From: Eublepharis macularius | Lineage: Eukaryota; Chordata; Lepidosauria; Squamata; Eublepharidae | Direction of reading: 5' to 3' | Length of the DNA stretch: 64,000 bases | Assembly (NCBI RefSeq): GCF_028583425.1 | Contig: NC_072791.1 | Coordinates: forward strand, 197,756,311-197,820,310 | Shown: positions 1 through 11,600 of the stretch, one piece after another | Numbering within the stretch: position 1 is the first letter of the stretch | Layout: every line of letters starts with the position of its first letter | The notes under the pieces: model-generated | What the model saw: only the letters and a program-made list of their open reading frames with translations | Told to the model about the DNA's origin: nothing | Database searches by the model: none | Position numbers and translations under genes: made by a program

Positions 1-657
1 GCTCCTGTGTGCATATGGAGGCAGGAGGAGCATCATTCCTTCCTTCCCTCCCCATGTGCCTTAACTAGCAGAGAAAGGGCGAGGGAGGGCTATTTGCCTT
101 ACAGCTGGTTCTACGCATCTTCCCAAGCATGATTAGATAATATGGGCAGATCCTGGGCAGACGCTGTATGACAAGCAGCCCTCAGGGCCCTTTCCCTGTT
201 ACTTAAAGCATGCAGGATGGAAAAGAGGGAATAAAGACACTCCTCCTGCCTCTGCATGTGCACAGGGGCCCATTTGTGTGTCCCCCCACCTCCGCACTGT
301 GTTAAAGGTAAGCTTCGGGTCATACACTAAAAACGGATTGGGTTGGGGTTGTATAAAGAAGCCTATAGATGGTTCTCATCTTTCCGTTTTATCTTGACAG
401 CAGCCCCGTGAAATAGGTGAGGCTGTGAAAGAATGTCTGGCCTGAGGTGACAGAGTAGGGATTTGAATGCACAGTCCCTCAAACAGTACACCACATAGTT
501 GGCTTATTCATATCAGGTCTCTGGGGTAGGTGGTTTAAACATTTCAAACCAACAAGCCTGTTCTCTAACACTAGTCCTAATCCACATACACACCTTGCCC
601 CAAATAGAGTCAGTATGAATTTAATAAAGACATTCTGCGTTTTTTTTCCCCTTTAAG
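1..657. other. Intron, 3' part, upstream of first visible collagen exon
   Basis: No Gly-X-Y exon and no clear repeat were found here. The sequence ends in a pyrimidine tract and AG directly before the exon at 658. Confidence 0.5.
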
Positions 658-684
658 GGAAAGTCAGGATACAAAGGAGAAAAG
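658..684 (+). CDS. COL28A1-like: COL28-like collagen exon a (27 bp)
   Basis: The exon follows ttttccctttaag and precedes gtatgg. It encodes three Gly-X-Y triplets (GKS GYK GEK), phase 0 at both ends. Its size is the minimal multiple of 9 typical of fibril-type collagen exons. Confidence 0.8.
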
Positions 685-3470
685 GTATGGTGCTTTTCAT
701 TTTCTTGGGTCAACCTCAATTTCTATTACAGTGACCAATAGAGCCATGGGGTGTAAGGAAAAAACATTATAGCATCTCAAATATGCTGCATCATTACAGT
801 AGAATGAAAATTGGGGGTTGGGGGTGGGAAATACTAAAAATAAAATGGCAAATAAAAATGTAGAAATCCTATTACTGATTTGATATTTTTCATCCAAGGG
901 GGAAAGAGGCGAATGTGGAACACCAGGAATAAAAGGTGATCGAGTGAGTAACTATCTCTGGTTCTTTACCTGGAGGGGAGGGGGCATTGTACTGTAAGGG
1001 TTAATGTTTGTATCATAATATGTTTTGAGCAACATGAAGAAGGATATGAGCTTTGATTTGTTTTTCACTTTTCCTTAGGGCCCAGAAGGTCCAGGTGGCC
1101 CAAGAGGACTCCGTGGTCTCCAGGTAACCAAGAAATAACAGAATCACTTTTCTTGGTATTCACTGTAAGTTTCTTCACACTAAATTTAGTCTTACTCAGA
1201 TAGATACTGAGTGTTTCTCAGTGACACCCAGGGGTGCAGAGAGAATGGAGGAAAAGAACAAATTGGCCCAGAACCCCACAAAGCTAAAGACCCCAGAATT
1301 TTCTACCAGTGGATGTAGTGATGGACATGAGCTGCCTGGGTGCCCAGAGTGCCAGGCCACTTTCCCAGCCCAGCAGTAGTGCTTTGTAGCTGCAGGAGGC
1401 TGGGCGGCCAGGCCAACCAGCCAATGGGAGAGGGGGAGGGGCCAGGGCCAGGCCACATGTCCAGTATTTGAGGGACTACTTTCCTGGACAGTCCCCACAA
1501 ATACTGGACTGTCTGGGCCAAAACCAGACACCTGGCAATGCTATTCTCCACAGTAGTCACTCAGATGACCTTGGAAGGCCTACAGGCCTTAGCCTGAGCC
1601 ATGAAGGTTCTATTTAGCTGTCATACCCAATAATCATTGGTGGACTTGACTTCCATGAATTTTTCACTCTCCTCTTTTAAAGCCATCTAGCTAGTGATTA
1701 TATTCTGCGACACTGAATTCCTTAATTATGCTTTTTGTGTGGAAAAATACCTTTGTTTGTCCTGAACCTTTTAAGTCTATAATAAGCTGTATCATGAAAT
1801 TCCAGTATAAACTAACTCATAAAAACTATATGGATATAATTTTTTAAGGTTTTCAAACGCTCCCTAATATCAGTGAAAACTGCTTCAGTTACTAAAAGCC
1901 ATCCTAAACTGACAAGTCTCATATTTCTTGTGGAAGATACTAAGATTCAGACTTTAACATCCCATCTTACCCAAGTCGTTCACAAAACTGGCCAAAAATA
2001 AAAGTGACTGAAGGGAACCCAAGCCTGTCTGTCCTTATCTCTCCCCACCACCTATTACATCTCACTCCGTGGGCCCTCCTCCATTCTGATTTTTCTTCAA
2101 ATTTCTCAGCAGTACAAAGCACATGCTGCGTTACACAGCATAACATTGTTTTTCTGCCTGTTCCATAGTCTTACCTAACACAATTGCCGATGTCTAAGAG
2201 CCAAAACAGACGTGACGAGTTACCTCAATTCAACCTGGGTTTCCTTGCCTCAAGGTTTGACGGGAAGTGTAGGCGACCTTGCAGGTGCATCGCTGCATTT
2301 CTCCTTCCCCTACTTGCATGGCCCGGAGCTACATAGCCGCACGTGCTCTGCCTCCCCCCCCCCCCGTCGCACTGAGTGTCACTTCATCTCCCCCTCTCCC
2401 TCGTCTGGCCGAGTCCCTGCAGTTCTGGGCTGCGCGGCTTCTGGTGGGGGCCGAGCGAGTGAGGGGGAGATGCAGCATGCTCTGGGAGCCTTTCCTCCCA
2501 CTCTCCCGGTGCAGCCCGGTGTCGCTCTGTAGGGGCTGGGCCAGGCGAGGGGGGTGGAGTTGCCTCCCCCCATCGCACTGAGCGTCACTTCATCTCCCCC
2601 CCCTCGCCTGGCCCAGCCCCCACAGAGCGACACCGGGCTGCACTGGGAGAGCGGGAGGAAAGGCTCCCGGAGCATGCTGCATCTCCCCCTCACTCACCTG
2701 GCCCCCACCAGAAGCCGCGCAGCCCAGAACTGCGGGGACTGGGCCAGACAAGGGAGGAGGGGAGATGAAGTGACACTCAGTGCGACGGTGAGGGGAAGCA
2801 GAGCACGTGCAGCTATGTAGCTCCGGGCCACACAAGCAGGGGAAGGAGAAATGCAGCGATGCACCTGCAAGGACGCCTACACTTCCCGTCAAACCTTGAG
2901 GCAAGGAAACCCAGGTTGAATTGAGGTAACTCGTCACGTCTGTTTCGGCTCTTAGTCCTCAAAAAGAGTAATCCTCATCTTCTAGTTCCTGGCTTCAAAA
3001 TGGTGGGCATCCATCTACTACCCAAATTGTTTATAGGACACAGAACAAGAGATGCCAAAGGATAGATGATGTCATTGTAGCTGGATATAGGGGCAGACGT
3101 CCAGAACCTGGCTCACAGATTCAGCAAGGGGGATTCAAAAGCAAACTATATTTTCACACTTGAAGTTTCTTAGTAGAGTAAGAACACAGTGTGAGTTATA
3201 TAAATACTATACAAGAAAGAGCAGAACCACAAGTGACAAAAGGCACAGATTGGACACTTGTCTGCTTCCCTCAAGTTTTGATGGGAAATGTAGGCGTCCT
3301 GGTCTCGCAGCTTCGCTCTATGACTGCTGTCCAATGGACTTTTCAACTGTCACTTGTCCAACATTCCGCCAAGCTGCCTACATTTCCCATCAAAACTTGA
3401 GGGAAGCTGACAAGTGTCCAATCTGTGCCTTTTGTCACTTGTGGTTCTGCTCTGAGAAAGAGAGAGAGAG

Positions 3471-3528
<58 letters not shown>

Positions 3529-5556
3529 CTAGCTACTTGGCTGGAGGGAGGAACGAGTGTTTATATAGCTTCCAGGAAAGCATAATAGCATTCTATGGGA
3601 CTCACAAGGCAGTGACATTTTAGTAGAGGAAAGAAGGAAGAGAGAGACCATATTCCAATCTAGTTTTTCACATGCTGCCCCCTGTAGGAGCTTCATCTCT
3701 TCCTTCTTGTACACCAGACATATATAAGACAGCCATCTCAAAGGGGTCTCCCATAAGACCATTAAGTTTAGCAACTACAAATAACCTGACTGCACCACTG
3801 AATGTTTTCAGAAATATAACCAAATATTGTCATTTCCTTGACCACTGTGAGTATAATGGAGGAAGGGGAGAGGTTATATAGATCAACCGTAACCTGTTGG
3901 CATACTTTTTTAAAAAATTCAAGCATTTCCCACTTAAAAGTATAAAAGATTCTAAGAAAACATTCACATTTAACAGGGTCCCCAAGGGTTGCCTGGAGAT
4001 CAAGGAGCTGAAGGAGTGCAGGGAACAAAGGTAAGAATTCATAGCATTAATTTGATGGTTAAATGTTAATAGACATTAATCATAACCTTGCTCAATCTCA
4101 CACTTGCTTTTCCTCATACCAAGTTTGATTCGCGGTGTTTGGATTAAAGATGTCCACTGGTCTGGGGAGGAGGGAATCATATAAGCTCTGCAAAATGAAT
4201 CAAGGTAACTGTGGGGTCAAGTTCACTGTATCTCATTGAGAAGTGTACTTAAGTTAGAAATCACCACCACCATCTTTTGTGTTGCTTAAAACAGAACGTG
4301 AAGGCTTTGAAAACGGACAGGTTGAAGCAATTGTGAGCGGGTTCACTGTTGATTATCATCATAGACTTGTACACATCATTTGAAAACCCTAAGAAAAACA
4401 TTTTCAATCAAAGAGTCAAGCTCATTTATTTAGAATACGTTCCGACGAGTATCCAAAAAGTTTTGTTTGTTTATTCTGCTTTGGCTCCCCCCGCCCCATA
4501 AAATTGCTACTTTTAATTTTGCTACAGCAGAATCCATTTTTTTAATGGACTCGTTATCCAGATTGATAATGAGGACAAATCCTACATGTCTACTAGGGTT
4601 ACCTACTCTGGGTTGGGAAGTACTTGGACATTTGGGGGCAGAGGCTGAGGAGGGCAGATTTGGGGGAATGGGAGGAGCTCAGCAGAGATGTAAAGCCATA
4701 GAGTCCATTCTTCAAAGCTGCCATTTTGTCCAGGAGAAGTGATCTTTGTAGTCTGGTGTTCAGTTGTTGTAACCTCAGGAGAACTTCTGGCCTCACCTGG
4801 AGGTTGCCAACTCTCATTTCTGTAGTAACATAAATAGATGTCGTCTGGCCTATTCATTTCTTTGGGACAGGCATATTAGCATAAAAGATACAGTTGCTCT
4901 GTTGCCTTGGAAATGTTAACAGCGCTTTAAATCATTTTCTTGACTGTGAGTTCCACCCATGTTAGCAGTACTGAAAATGACCCTCAAAGAGTTTCTGGCT
5001 GCAAAATAAGTAAAGAAAGATCTAGACAGAAAGAATCAAGACCCCTGTTGTTGTTTAACAGAGAAATGCAAAGTCAGACTAGAAAGGAGGACCTTCCATG
5101 ACATTCCTCACCACAAAAGCCTCCTTCAAGGCACTTCAGCCCATTTAAAGCTTTGTATGGCTCTAAAGCCACAGGGAATCATTAAAGCGTAGCTCATAAA
5201 TAACATCTTGTTAAAGGCTTTATATGACACAAATTTTTCTTTCAGTGTAGGAGAAAACTATTTTACTCCAGGGGCATTTCTCCCCAAACGGTACTGATTA
5301 GTGAGAATTGGATTCAGGCTACTGCTTTCTATCACTTCATGGTGAATTCACATAGAAGCTACAAGAGACAAATGACACTTGAACGGCAAGTGGATCGAGT
5401 GGAGAGCAAGTGGAGGGCAAGTGAACAGGGAGGAATACACTTGCTGTTCGAGTGTCATTCGTCACATGTAGTTTGGCCCTTTGTCTTTTAAAGAAATGGG
5501 ATCCAGTGTGCACTTGTCTTCCTCCTGACCATTGCTTAGACAACAAACACACCTAC

Positions 5557-5640
<84 letters not shown>

Positions 5641-8600
5641 TGTCCAGGGCTTTTTTTCTGGGAAAAGAGGTGGTGGAACTCAGTGGGTTGCCCTCGGAGA
5701 AAATGGTCACATGGCTGGTGGTCCCACCCCCTGATCTCCAGACAGAGGGGAATTGAGATTGCCCTCTGCGCTGCTGCGCGGAGGGCAATCTCAACTCCCC
5801 TCTGTCTGGAGATCAGGGGGCAGGGCCACCAGCCATGTGACCATTTTCAAGAGGTTCCGGAACTCCGTTCCCCCGTGTTCCCCCTGAAAAAAAGCCCTGG
5901 GAGTGTCACTCAAACAGATACCATACACATGGACTTGGATTCAGCGCAGTGTTTCTGCAAGAAGAAGGATTTTAACCCATGAAGCATAACTTCTTGCCTT
6001 CCCTCTCCTGTTACAGCCAGATCCCCCCCCCCAAAACGCTACTCATAGGAACAATATTAAGGGGCTCAGTGGGGGAGAGGCTATGTGGGCAGTTGCCCAC
6101 TTCTAATGGGAGGGCTCCTGTTGGTGGGTCTGCCCTCCCACCCTTGCTCCCCAGACTAACACGAGAAAGGTCCGGTGCAGGAACAACTTCACACAATGCA
6201 TGGTGTCATGCCCACCCAAAACCCTCATTGTGACATAAGTGCATCAAGGGATGCTTTGCCCATCCCTGAAAACTCCATGGTAAAACTCACAAATATTATT
6301 TCTACCCCCTGCCCTGCCCCTAAAGCTCCCAGGGATGCCAGCTACCAGCCTGACATCCGCAGGGCAGAAGTCCATCCATCTACGAAACTATTTCAGGTAG
6401 TTTCAGGTAGGTAGCCTTGTTGGTCTGCATGAACAGCAGGATTTGAGTCCAGTGGCACCTTAGAGACCAACAAGATTTTCAGGGTATGAGCTTTCAAGAG
6501 TCAGAGGCTTAAAGCTCCCTTCTTCAGATACCTGAAAATCTTCTTGGTCTGTAAGGTGCTACTAGACTCAAATGCCTCTGTTCCACTCATGGAAACATTC
6601 AGTGGGATCCAGCTGCTGGATCTCAGCATTAGTGATGTGCTTTTCTTTCTTTTCAGTTTTGTTTTGTTTTGGTTATATTCTTTATTGTGCATACTCAGTT
6701 TTCCTGTAGTAACCATTTTATATGTGAATGGGACAGACACCTGAATAAATAAAAGTGGTTGTCTCTAACTCTTTCAGTCTGGGCTGTTCTGTCTCCTCCA
6801 GCCTTCCATTTTAATCTCTGCCTCCCACTCCCCATTCTTGTTATATTTAACTTTTCCTAGCCTCCCTCCATGCAAACAATCTGCCAGAATCAGGGCTTTT
6901 TTTCCAGCAGGAATGCGGTGGAATGCAGTTCCAGCACCTCTTGAAAGTAAACATGTGTCTAGTGGCCCCACCCCCAATCCCGTTTCCTCCCCACAAGCAG
7001 CCCGAGGCGTCCAGTTCTTTCGCAGCACGTTGAGCCTCAGCAGCGGTGAAACAGGAGTGGGCCCTGCACCCCAGCTTGCTGGGGAGGGGCTGTCTCTACT
7101 GCCGCTTCCTCTAGCATTTCCTCCGGCCGGAGGCAGAAGGGAGCCTCCCCACTCGTGAGGGCATGTCGGGTGACAAGCAGGAGGTGTGGCCAGTCAGCGT
7201 AGGAGATTTCCTGTCCCAGGCACAGAGACCAAGCACTGGCGGTTCCCCTTCCCAGTGCTCCTGTGCTCTAGCCCTGCACCCAAGCAACCCAAGCTCATGG
7301 GCTTGCTTGGGCCAGTGGCATAGTGTGGGGGAGCCAGAGAGGCGGCCACCTTGGGATCAAAATTTTTAGGGGGCACCGCACTGAGGAGAGCCTGCGCTCC
7401 ATCCACAGGAGGCCGCCCACACCACCTGCCACGCAGATGGGGCGGCCAGCTTGCTGAGCGCTGAGCTGGCCCTACTTCAGTGGCTGCTGGCCAAGGAGTG
7501 CACTGAGCAGGTGGCATGGGCAGTTGTGCTGAAGGGCTGCCAGGTAAGGGGCAGGGAGGCAAGAGGGCCTGAAATCCAGGAGCACTCCCAGGAGGTGGCC
7601 ATGCCCTGCGCCGTGATGTCACTTTCAAGAAGTGACGTCATCACACGGTGCCTGGATCGCATGCGCATAGAGTGTGCACGTCGTTCCAGGGGCACCAGCT
7701 GCCTGGAGTTGCCCAAGGTGCTAGCAATCCATGCTATGCCACTGAGTTCCACCACCTCTTTTCCCAGAAAAAAAACCCTGGCTAGAATCATAATAAACAG
7801 GTAGAGCACTACAGTTTGAGGTTTTTTTATGTTCTAAACTTATTTTTCTCTAAGTTCTTTATGAGTTCGTTATTGGTTTTTATGCAAATCTGTAAACTTG
7901 TCCATCCAAGACAATGGAAGTAAGTCTGTTTTCCATAAAAGTGTAACTTTTTTTAACAAAAGTATTCTCCCTCCCTCTGAAGGGTGAACGAGGCCTCCCT
8001 GGCCCTCCTGGATTGACTGGAGAAACTGGAGTAGGATTGCCAGGCCCAAAGGTAAAAAATGCCAATCATGTCGCCTTCTTTGCAAAGTAACAACAACAAA
8101 AAAAGAACAGCTGCTGAAATAATATATGACTGGATAAAAACTTAAAAGAATAAATGATGTCTTTGTAATACCTGAAAGGTATTCTGGACACAGTTCAAAT
8201 ACATTCATACCATTCTTTTAAAAGAAAGACGCCCAACACTTCACAGTTAGCTCTCAGTATGATTATCAGCACTGAAACTGAACATTGACTTCAAGTGATA
8301 TGTTTCAAAATAGTTATGAATCCTAGGAAAAGACTTGCTTTATTTCCTTATCATTGAGGACGTTACGTTTAAAAAAACTCCCTACTTTATTTCCAGATAT
8401 CATAATGACTTTTTTTTCTCTACAGGGTGATATCGGTTTAATAGGAAGACCGGGTCCTGTCGGTCCACCAGGGGTTGGAGAACCAGGTTTACCGGTACGT
8501 GTTTCTATGGGGTAAATCCTGTTAAAGGAATCTGTTAGAAAGGAATACTGATAATAGATCTCTCTTGCAGTAAGCCTCAAAGCTACCTCAAAGTTTGGAT

Positions 8601-11600
8601 TTGATATTGGGCACCTTGGGTTCAGTTTTGCATCCTTTTCCTTTTGCATATGTAGTTCTCATAACTTCTTTTCATGTTAGTTATAATTTTTATGCAGATG
8701 AACTGCAATTTCATCTTTCTTTATGAAATATTTCGCCTCCTCCTTTTTTCTTGTCACCCATATTGTTTCTTCTGGGCTACAACAAGTTTCAGTATAAATG
8801 TTTCTGAAATTAAGGGGAAAGTAAATGATTGAGAAATTTTCCTCTGACTGAACAGCCCTCTAAACACATTGGGAGTTCCTGAGTATGCAGAAAACTTTAC
8901 ACTGTATGTAAGAAGCCCCGTTTTGTCCTGATAGCTACTCAACCATAAACTCCATTATTGGAGGGAACAAGCTAGGATCCTATGAGGAACTGAGGGAAGG
9001 AGATAGATGATTTTGACGTTTCCCAAACACACACCCAAATTCCTCCTCCAAGATTCTATAAACTTTCAGGAGCCAGAGCTCGCTAATTTCTTCCCTCCTC
9101 TTTTCCTTTCCTTTAACTGCCCTCAACATTTTGTATTCCTTGAAGCATGCTTTGTCCTCATCAGACCATTTTGGATATGTTTGTGTCTTTTTTGTGTAGT
9201 GGTTAAGAGTGCGGGACTCTAATCTGGAGAGCCGGGTTTGATTCCCCACTCCTCCACTTGAAGCCAGCTGGGTGACCTTGGGTCAGTCACAGCTCTCTTA
9301 GAGCTCTCTCAGCCCCACCCACCGCACAGGGTGGCTGTTGTGGGGATAATAATGGCATACTTTGTAAACCGCTCTGAGTGGGCGTTAATGGGCATAAATT
9401 GTATGTTGTTGTTGTTGGTTAGCCTACAAAGTCATATTTCTCAGCATACATGTCTAGAAAGTCCTGCCTTTCTTGTGGATGGTCTTGTTTTGCTGATTTG
9501 TGATTGACAAGTGCCAGCTACCCACTGTTACTGTCATGAAGCTTAGATAGTAGCCAACATTCATTCCTAAATAGTGGGAATGGTGAAATTTGGTCATTGG
9601 TCAAAGAAGCTTGAGATTTTCTAAATGTCAGAAAGGATTATGAGACTTCTTTGGACATTTACTAGCTTGTCAGAGCTGCCAGGAGCAAGATAAGACTTCT
9701 CTAGGAATCAAGATTCTCTCACTTTAATCTTTCACTAAACTGTAAAACTAGCATGTGTACTCTTGCTATGATTTCAAGTCAAACAAAGGGTTAAAGTAAG
9801 CAGTTATGGATTCCTAGAAAGGTTCTAGCTGTCGCTGGAGCCCTGAAACTAAAGGCCATACAATCAAGCATGGTACTGGATGCTCCCTTACTCTCACTGG
9901 AGAATTAAATGAGGCAAGAGGGCTGTTTGACTAGGGGTGCGCACCAAAAAATGTTAGGTAAATCTGGATTCAGTATACTAGAGTCCCAAATTTGGCATTC
10001 TGGGAATACCAAACAGATTCTCAAATTTATTTCGGCGATATCAGAGAAATTTGGTTTTATTCAGCCGTCAATCCAGGAGCTATTCAAAGGGGCCGAGGGA
10101 GTCATTTTTCAAGTAAACTTGACCAAATTTGCAGGAAACCTACTTCTGGCTCCCCCCCCCCCGCCCCGAAGTTTCAGGAACAATCCTATGCGCCCTCAAA
10201 GAACATGCCCCCAGCCACTCTCCATTATTCCCAATGGAGAAAGCTATTGGGGACTGTCCAGGGGCATAGGGATGGCATTTTTCAAGCAAACTCCCACCAA
10301 ATTTGCAGGGGACATACTCCTGATTGTAGAGGTTAAGTTGCAACAGTGTTCCTTGTTTCAGTTTGGTTTGGGTGGAATGGGTATGGTTTTCTAGTGTGAT
10401 GTTGGTCTTTTGTTGGTTGGGGGATCCTTAGAGGACAGTCAGGAGTAGGTCCCCTGCAAATTTGGTGGAGTTTGCTTGAAAAATGACCTCCCCGCTCCTC
10501 TCTCTGCAAAAAAGGCAGGGGCTGCTGTTTCTTTGTAGGGGAACAGCAAAGGAACAGCCATGCCTGGTTTACTGAATTAAACCGAATTAAACTGAATTAA
10601 TTTAGTGGACTGGTTCAGAATACCAGTTTGATTCATTATTCACTATTTTGATCCAAAATAGCCAGATTTAACCAAATCAGCAAAAATCCAGTATTTTATT
10701 CCAAATACCCAACCAAACTGCACACCTCCATGTGTGACTAATTAGGTTCCCAAATCAATCTGGGCGCAGGGAATGTTGTACTCCTAGTCCCTGCCTGTTT
10801 ACGATTTGGGCATAGTAAAATGAAGCAGTTACTACTGAACTATAAAACAGAGGGTGAAATATGGTAATTAGCCAAGAGAAATTGGTAGTTCTTGGAATTT
10901 ATTTAGGTTTTTATGTTATTTTTCTCTCCAAAGGGACCTAAAGTAGCTTACAAAAAAAGTTGCAAATTACAAAAACAAATAGACAAAAAACCCACAGACA
11001 AATTTTCACTGATCTCAGGGTGAAGCTACAAGTGACGAATGACACTTGAACGGCAAGTGTATTTCTCCCTGTTCACTTGCGCTCCACTCAATCCACTTGC
11101 CGTTCAAGTGTCATTCGTCACTTGTAGCTTGGCCCTGAGTCTGCCAAGCTGACCTTTGAAGGTTCCAGGTTGCAAGCAATGGGCCAAACGTCCTTTGGCT
11201 CTTGACCTTTGTCTCATGCTTCAGGGCTCATACCTTGCCCAGATTAAATACCTATAGGAAGAGGAGAAAAAAGTCAACCTAGTTTGACTTCAGCTGCTGC
11301 TAGCTTCATCCAGCAAGCCAGCAGGACATTCCTAATTTCCTCCCTCTAGTAATTGTCTCCATCCAAAACTGAATTATCAGTAAATGTCAACATTCACCAA
11401 GTTTCTCATAGGTACAAATATACATGTGTGTTACAGTAAATGTGTGTTTGCATGTATATGTGTTTGCGTGTATAGGTGCAAAAGAGACAGACAGACAGAC
11501 TTATATGCAGGCAGAGAAAGCATTCGGGTGCCCAGTAGATTTAACTAAATAAAATGCATGAGATTGCTCAGTGAGATTCAGCCCATACACACAACTCAAC

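Larger units (their letters stand above)
1124..3976. other. Collagen intron with two palindromic elements
   Basis: No coding exon was seen. The intron holds a 760-bp inverted-repeat element (2194-2955), a 236-bp fold-back MITE (3218-3453) and an (AC)n(AG)n microsatellite (3467-3527). The stretch 1124-2190 shows nothing recognisable. Confidence 0.6.
4031..7982. other. Collagen intron, repeat-rich
   Basis: No exon was recognised. It contains an AGGGTT/GCCAAC-type repeat remnant (about 4588-4815), a fold-back MITE (5357-5475), a CT/CA microsatellite, two hAT copies (5645-5899 and 6891-7780) and a Penelope-end-like repeat (6396-6545). The rest shows nothing recognisable. Confidence 0.6.

Noticed and set aside
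2212-2937. Mirror-image frames on both strands at a GC-rich palindrome
   Set aside because: Identical peptides on both strands are the result of the inverted repeat, not coding.
5452-5982. 176-codon plus-strand frame rich in Ser-Leu and His-Thr
   Set aside because: It translates a CT/CA microsatellite and a fold-back hAT element; not a gene.
9195-9260. tRNA gene
   Set aside because: A- and B-box-like sequence is followed by a SINE body and the same unit recurs at several sites; no proper acceptor stem.
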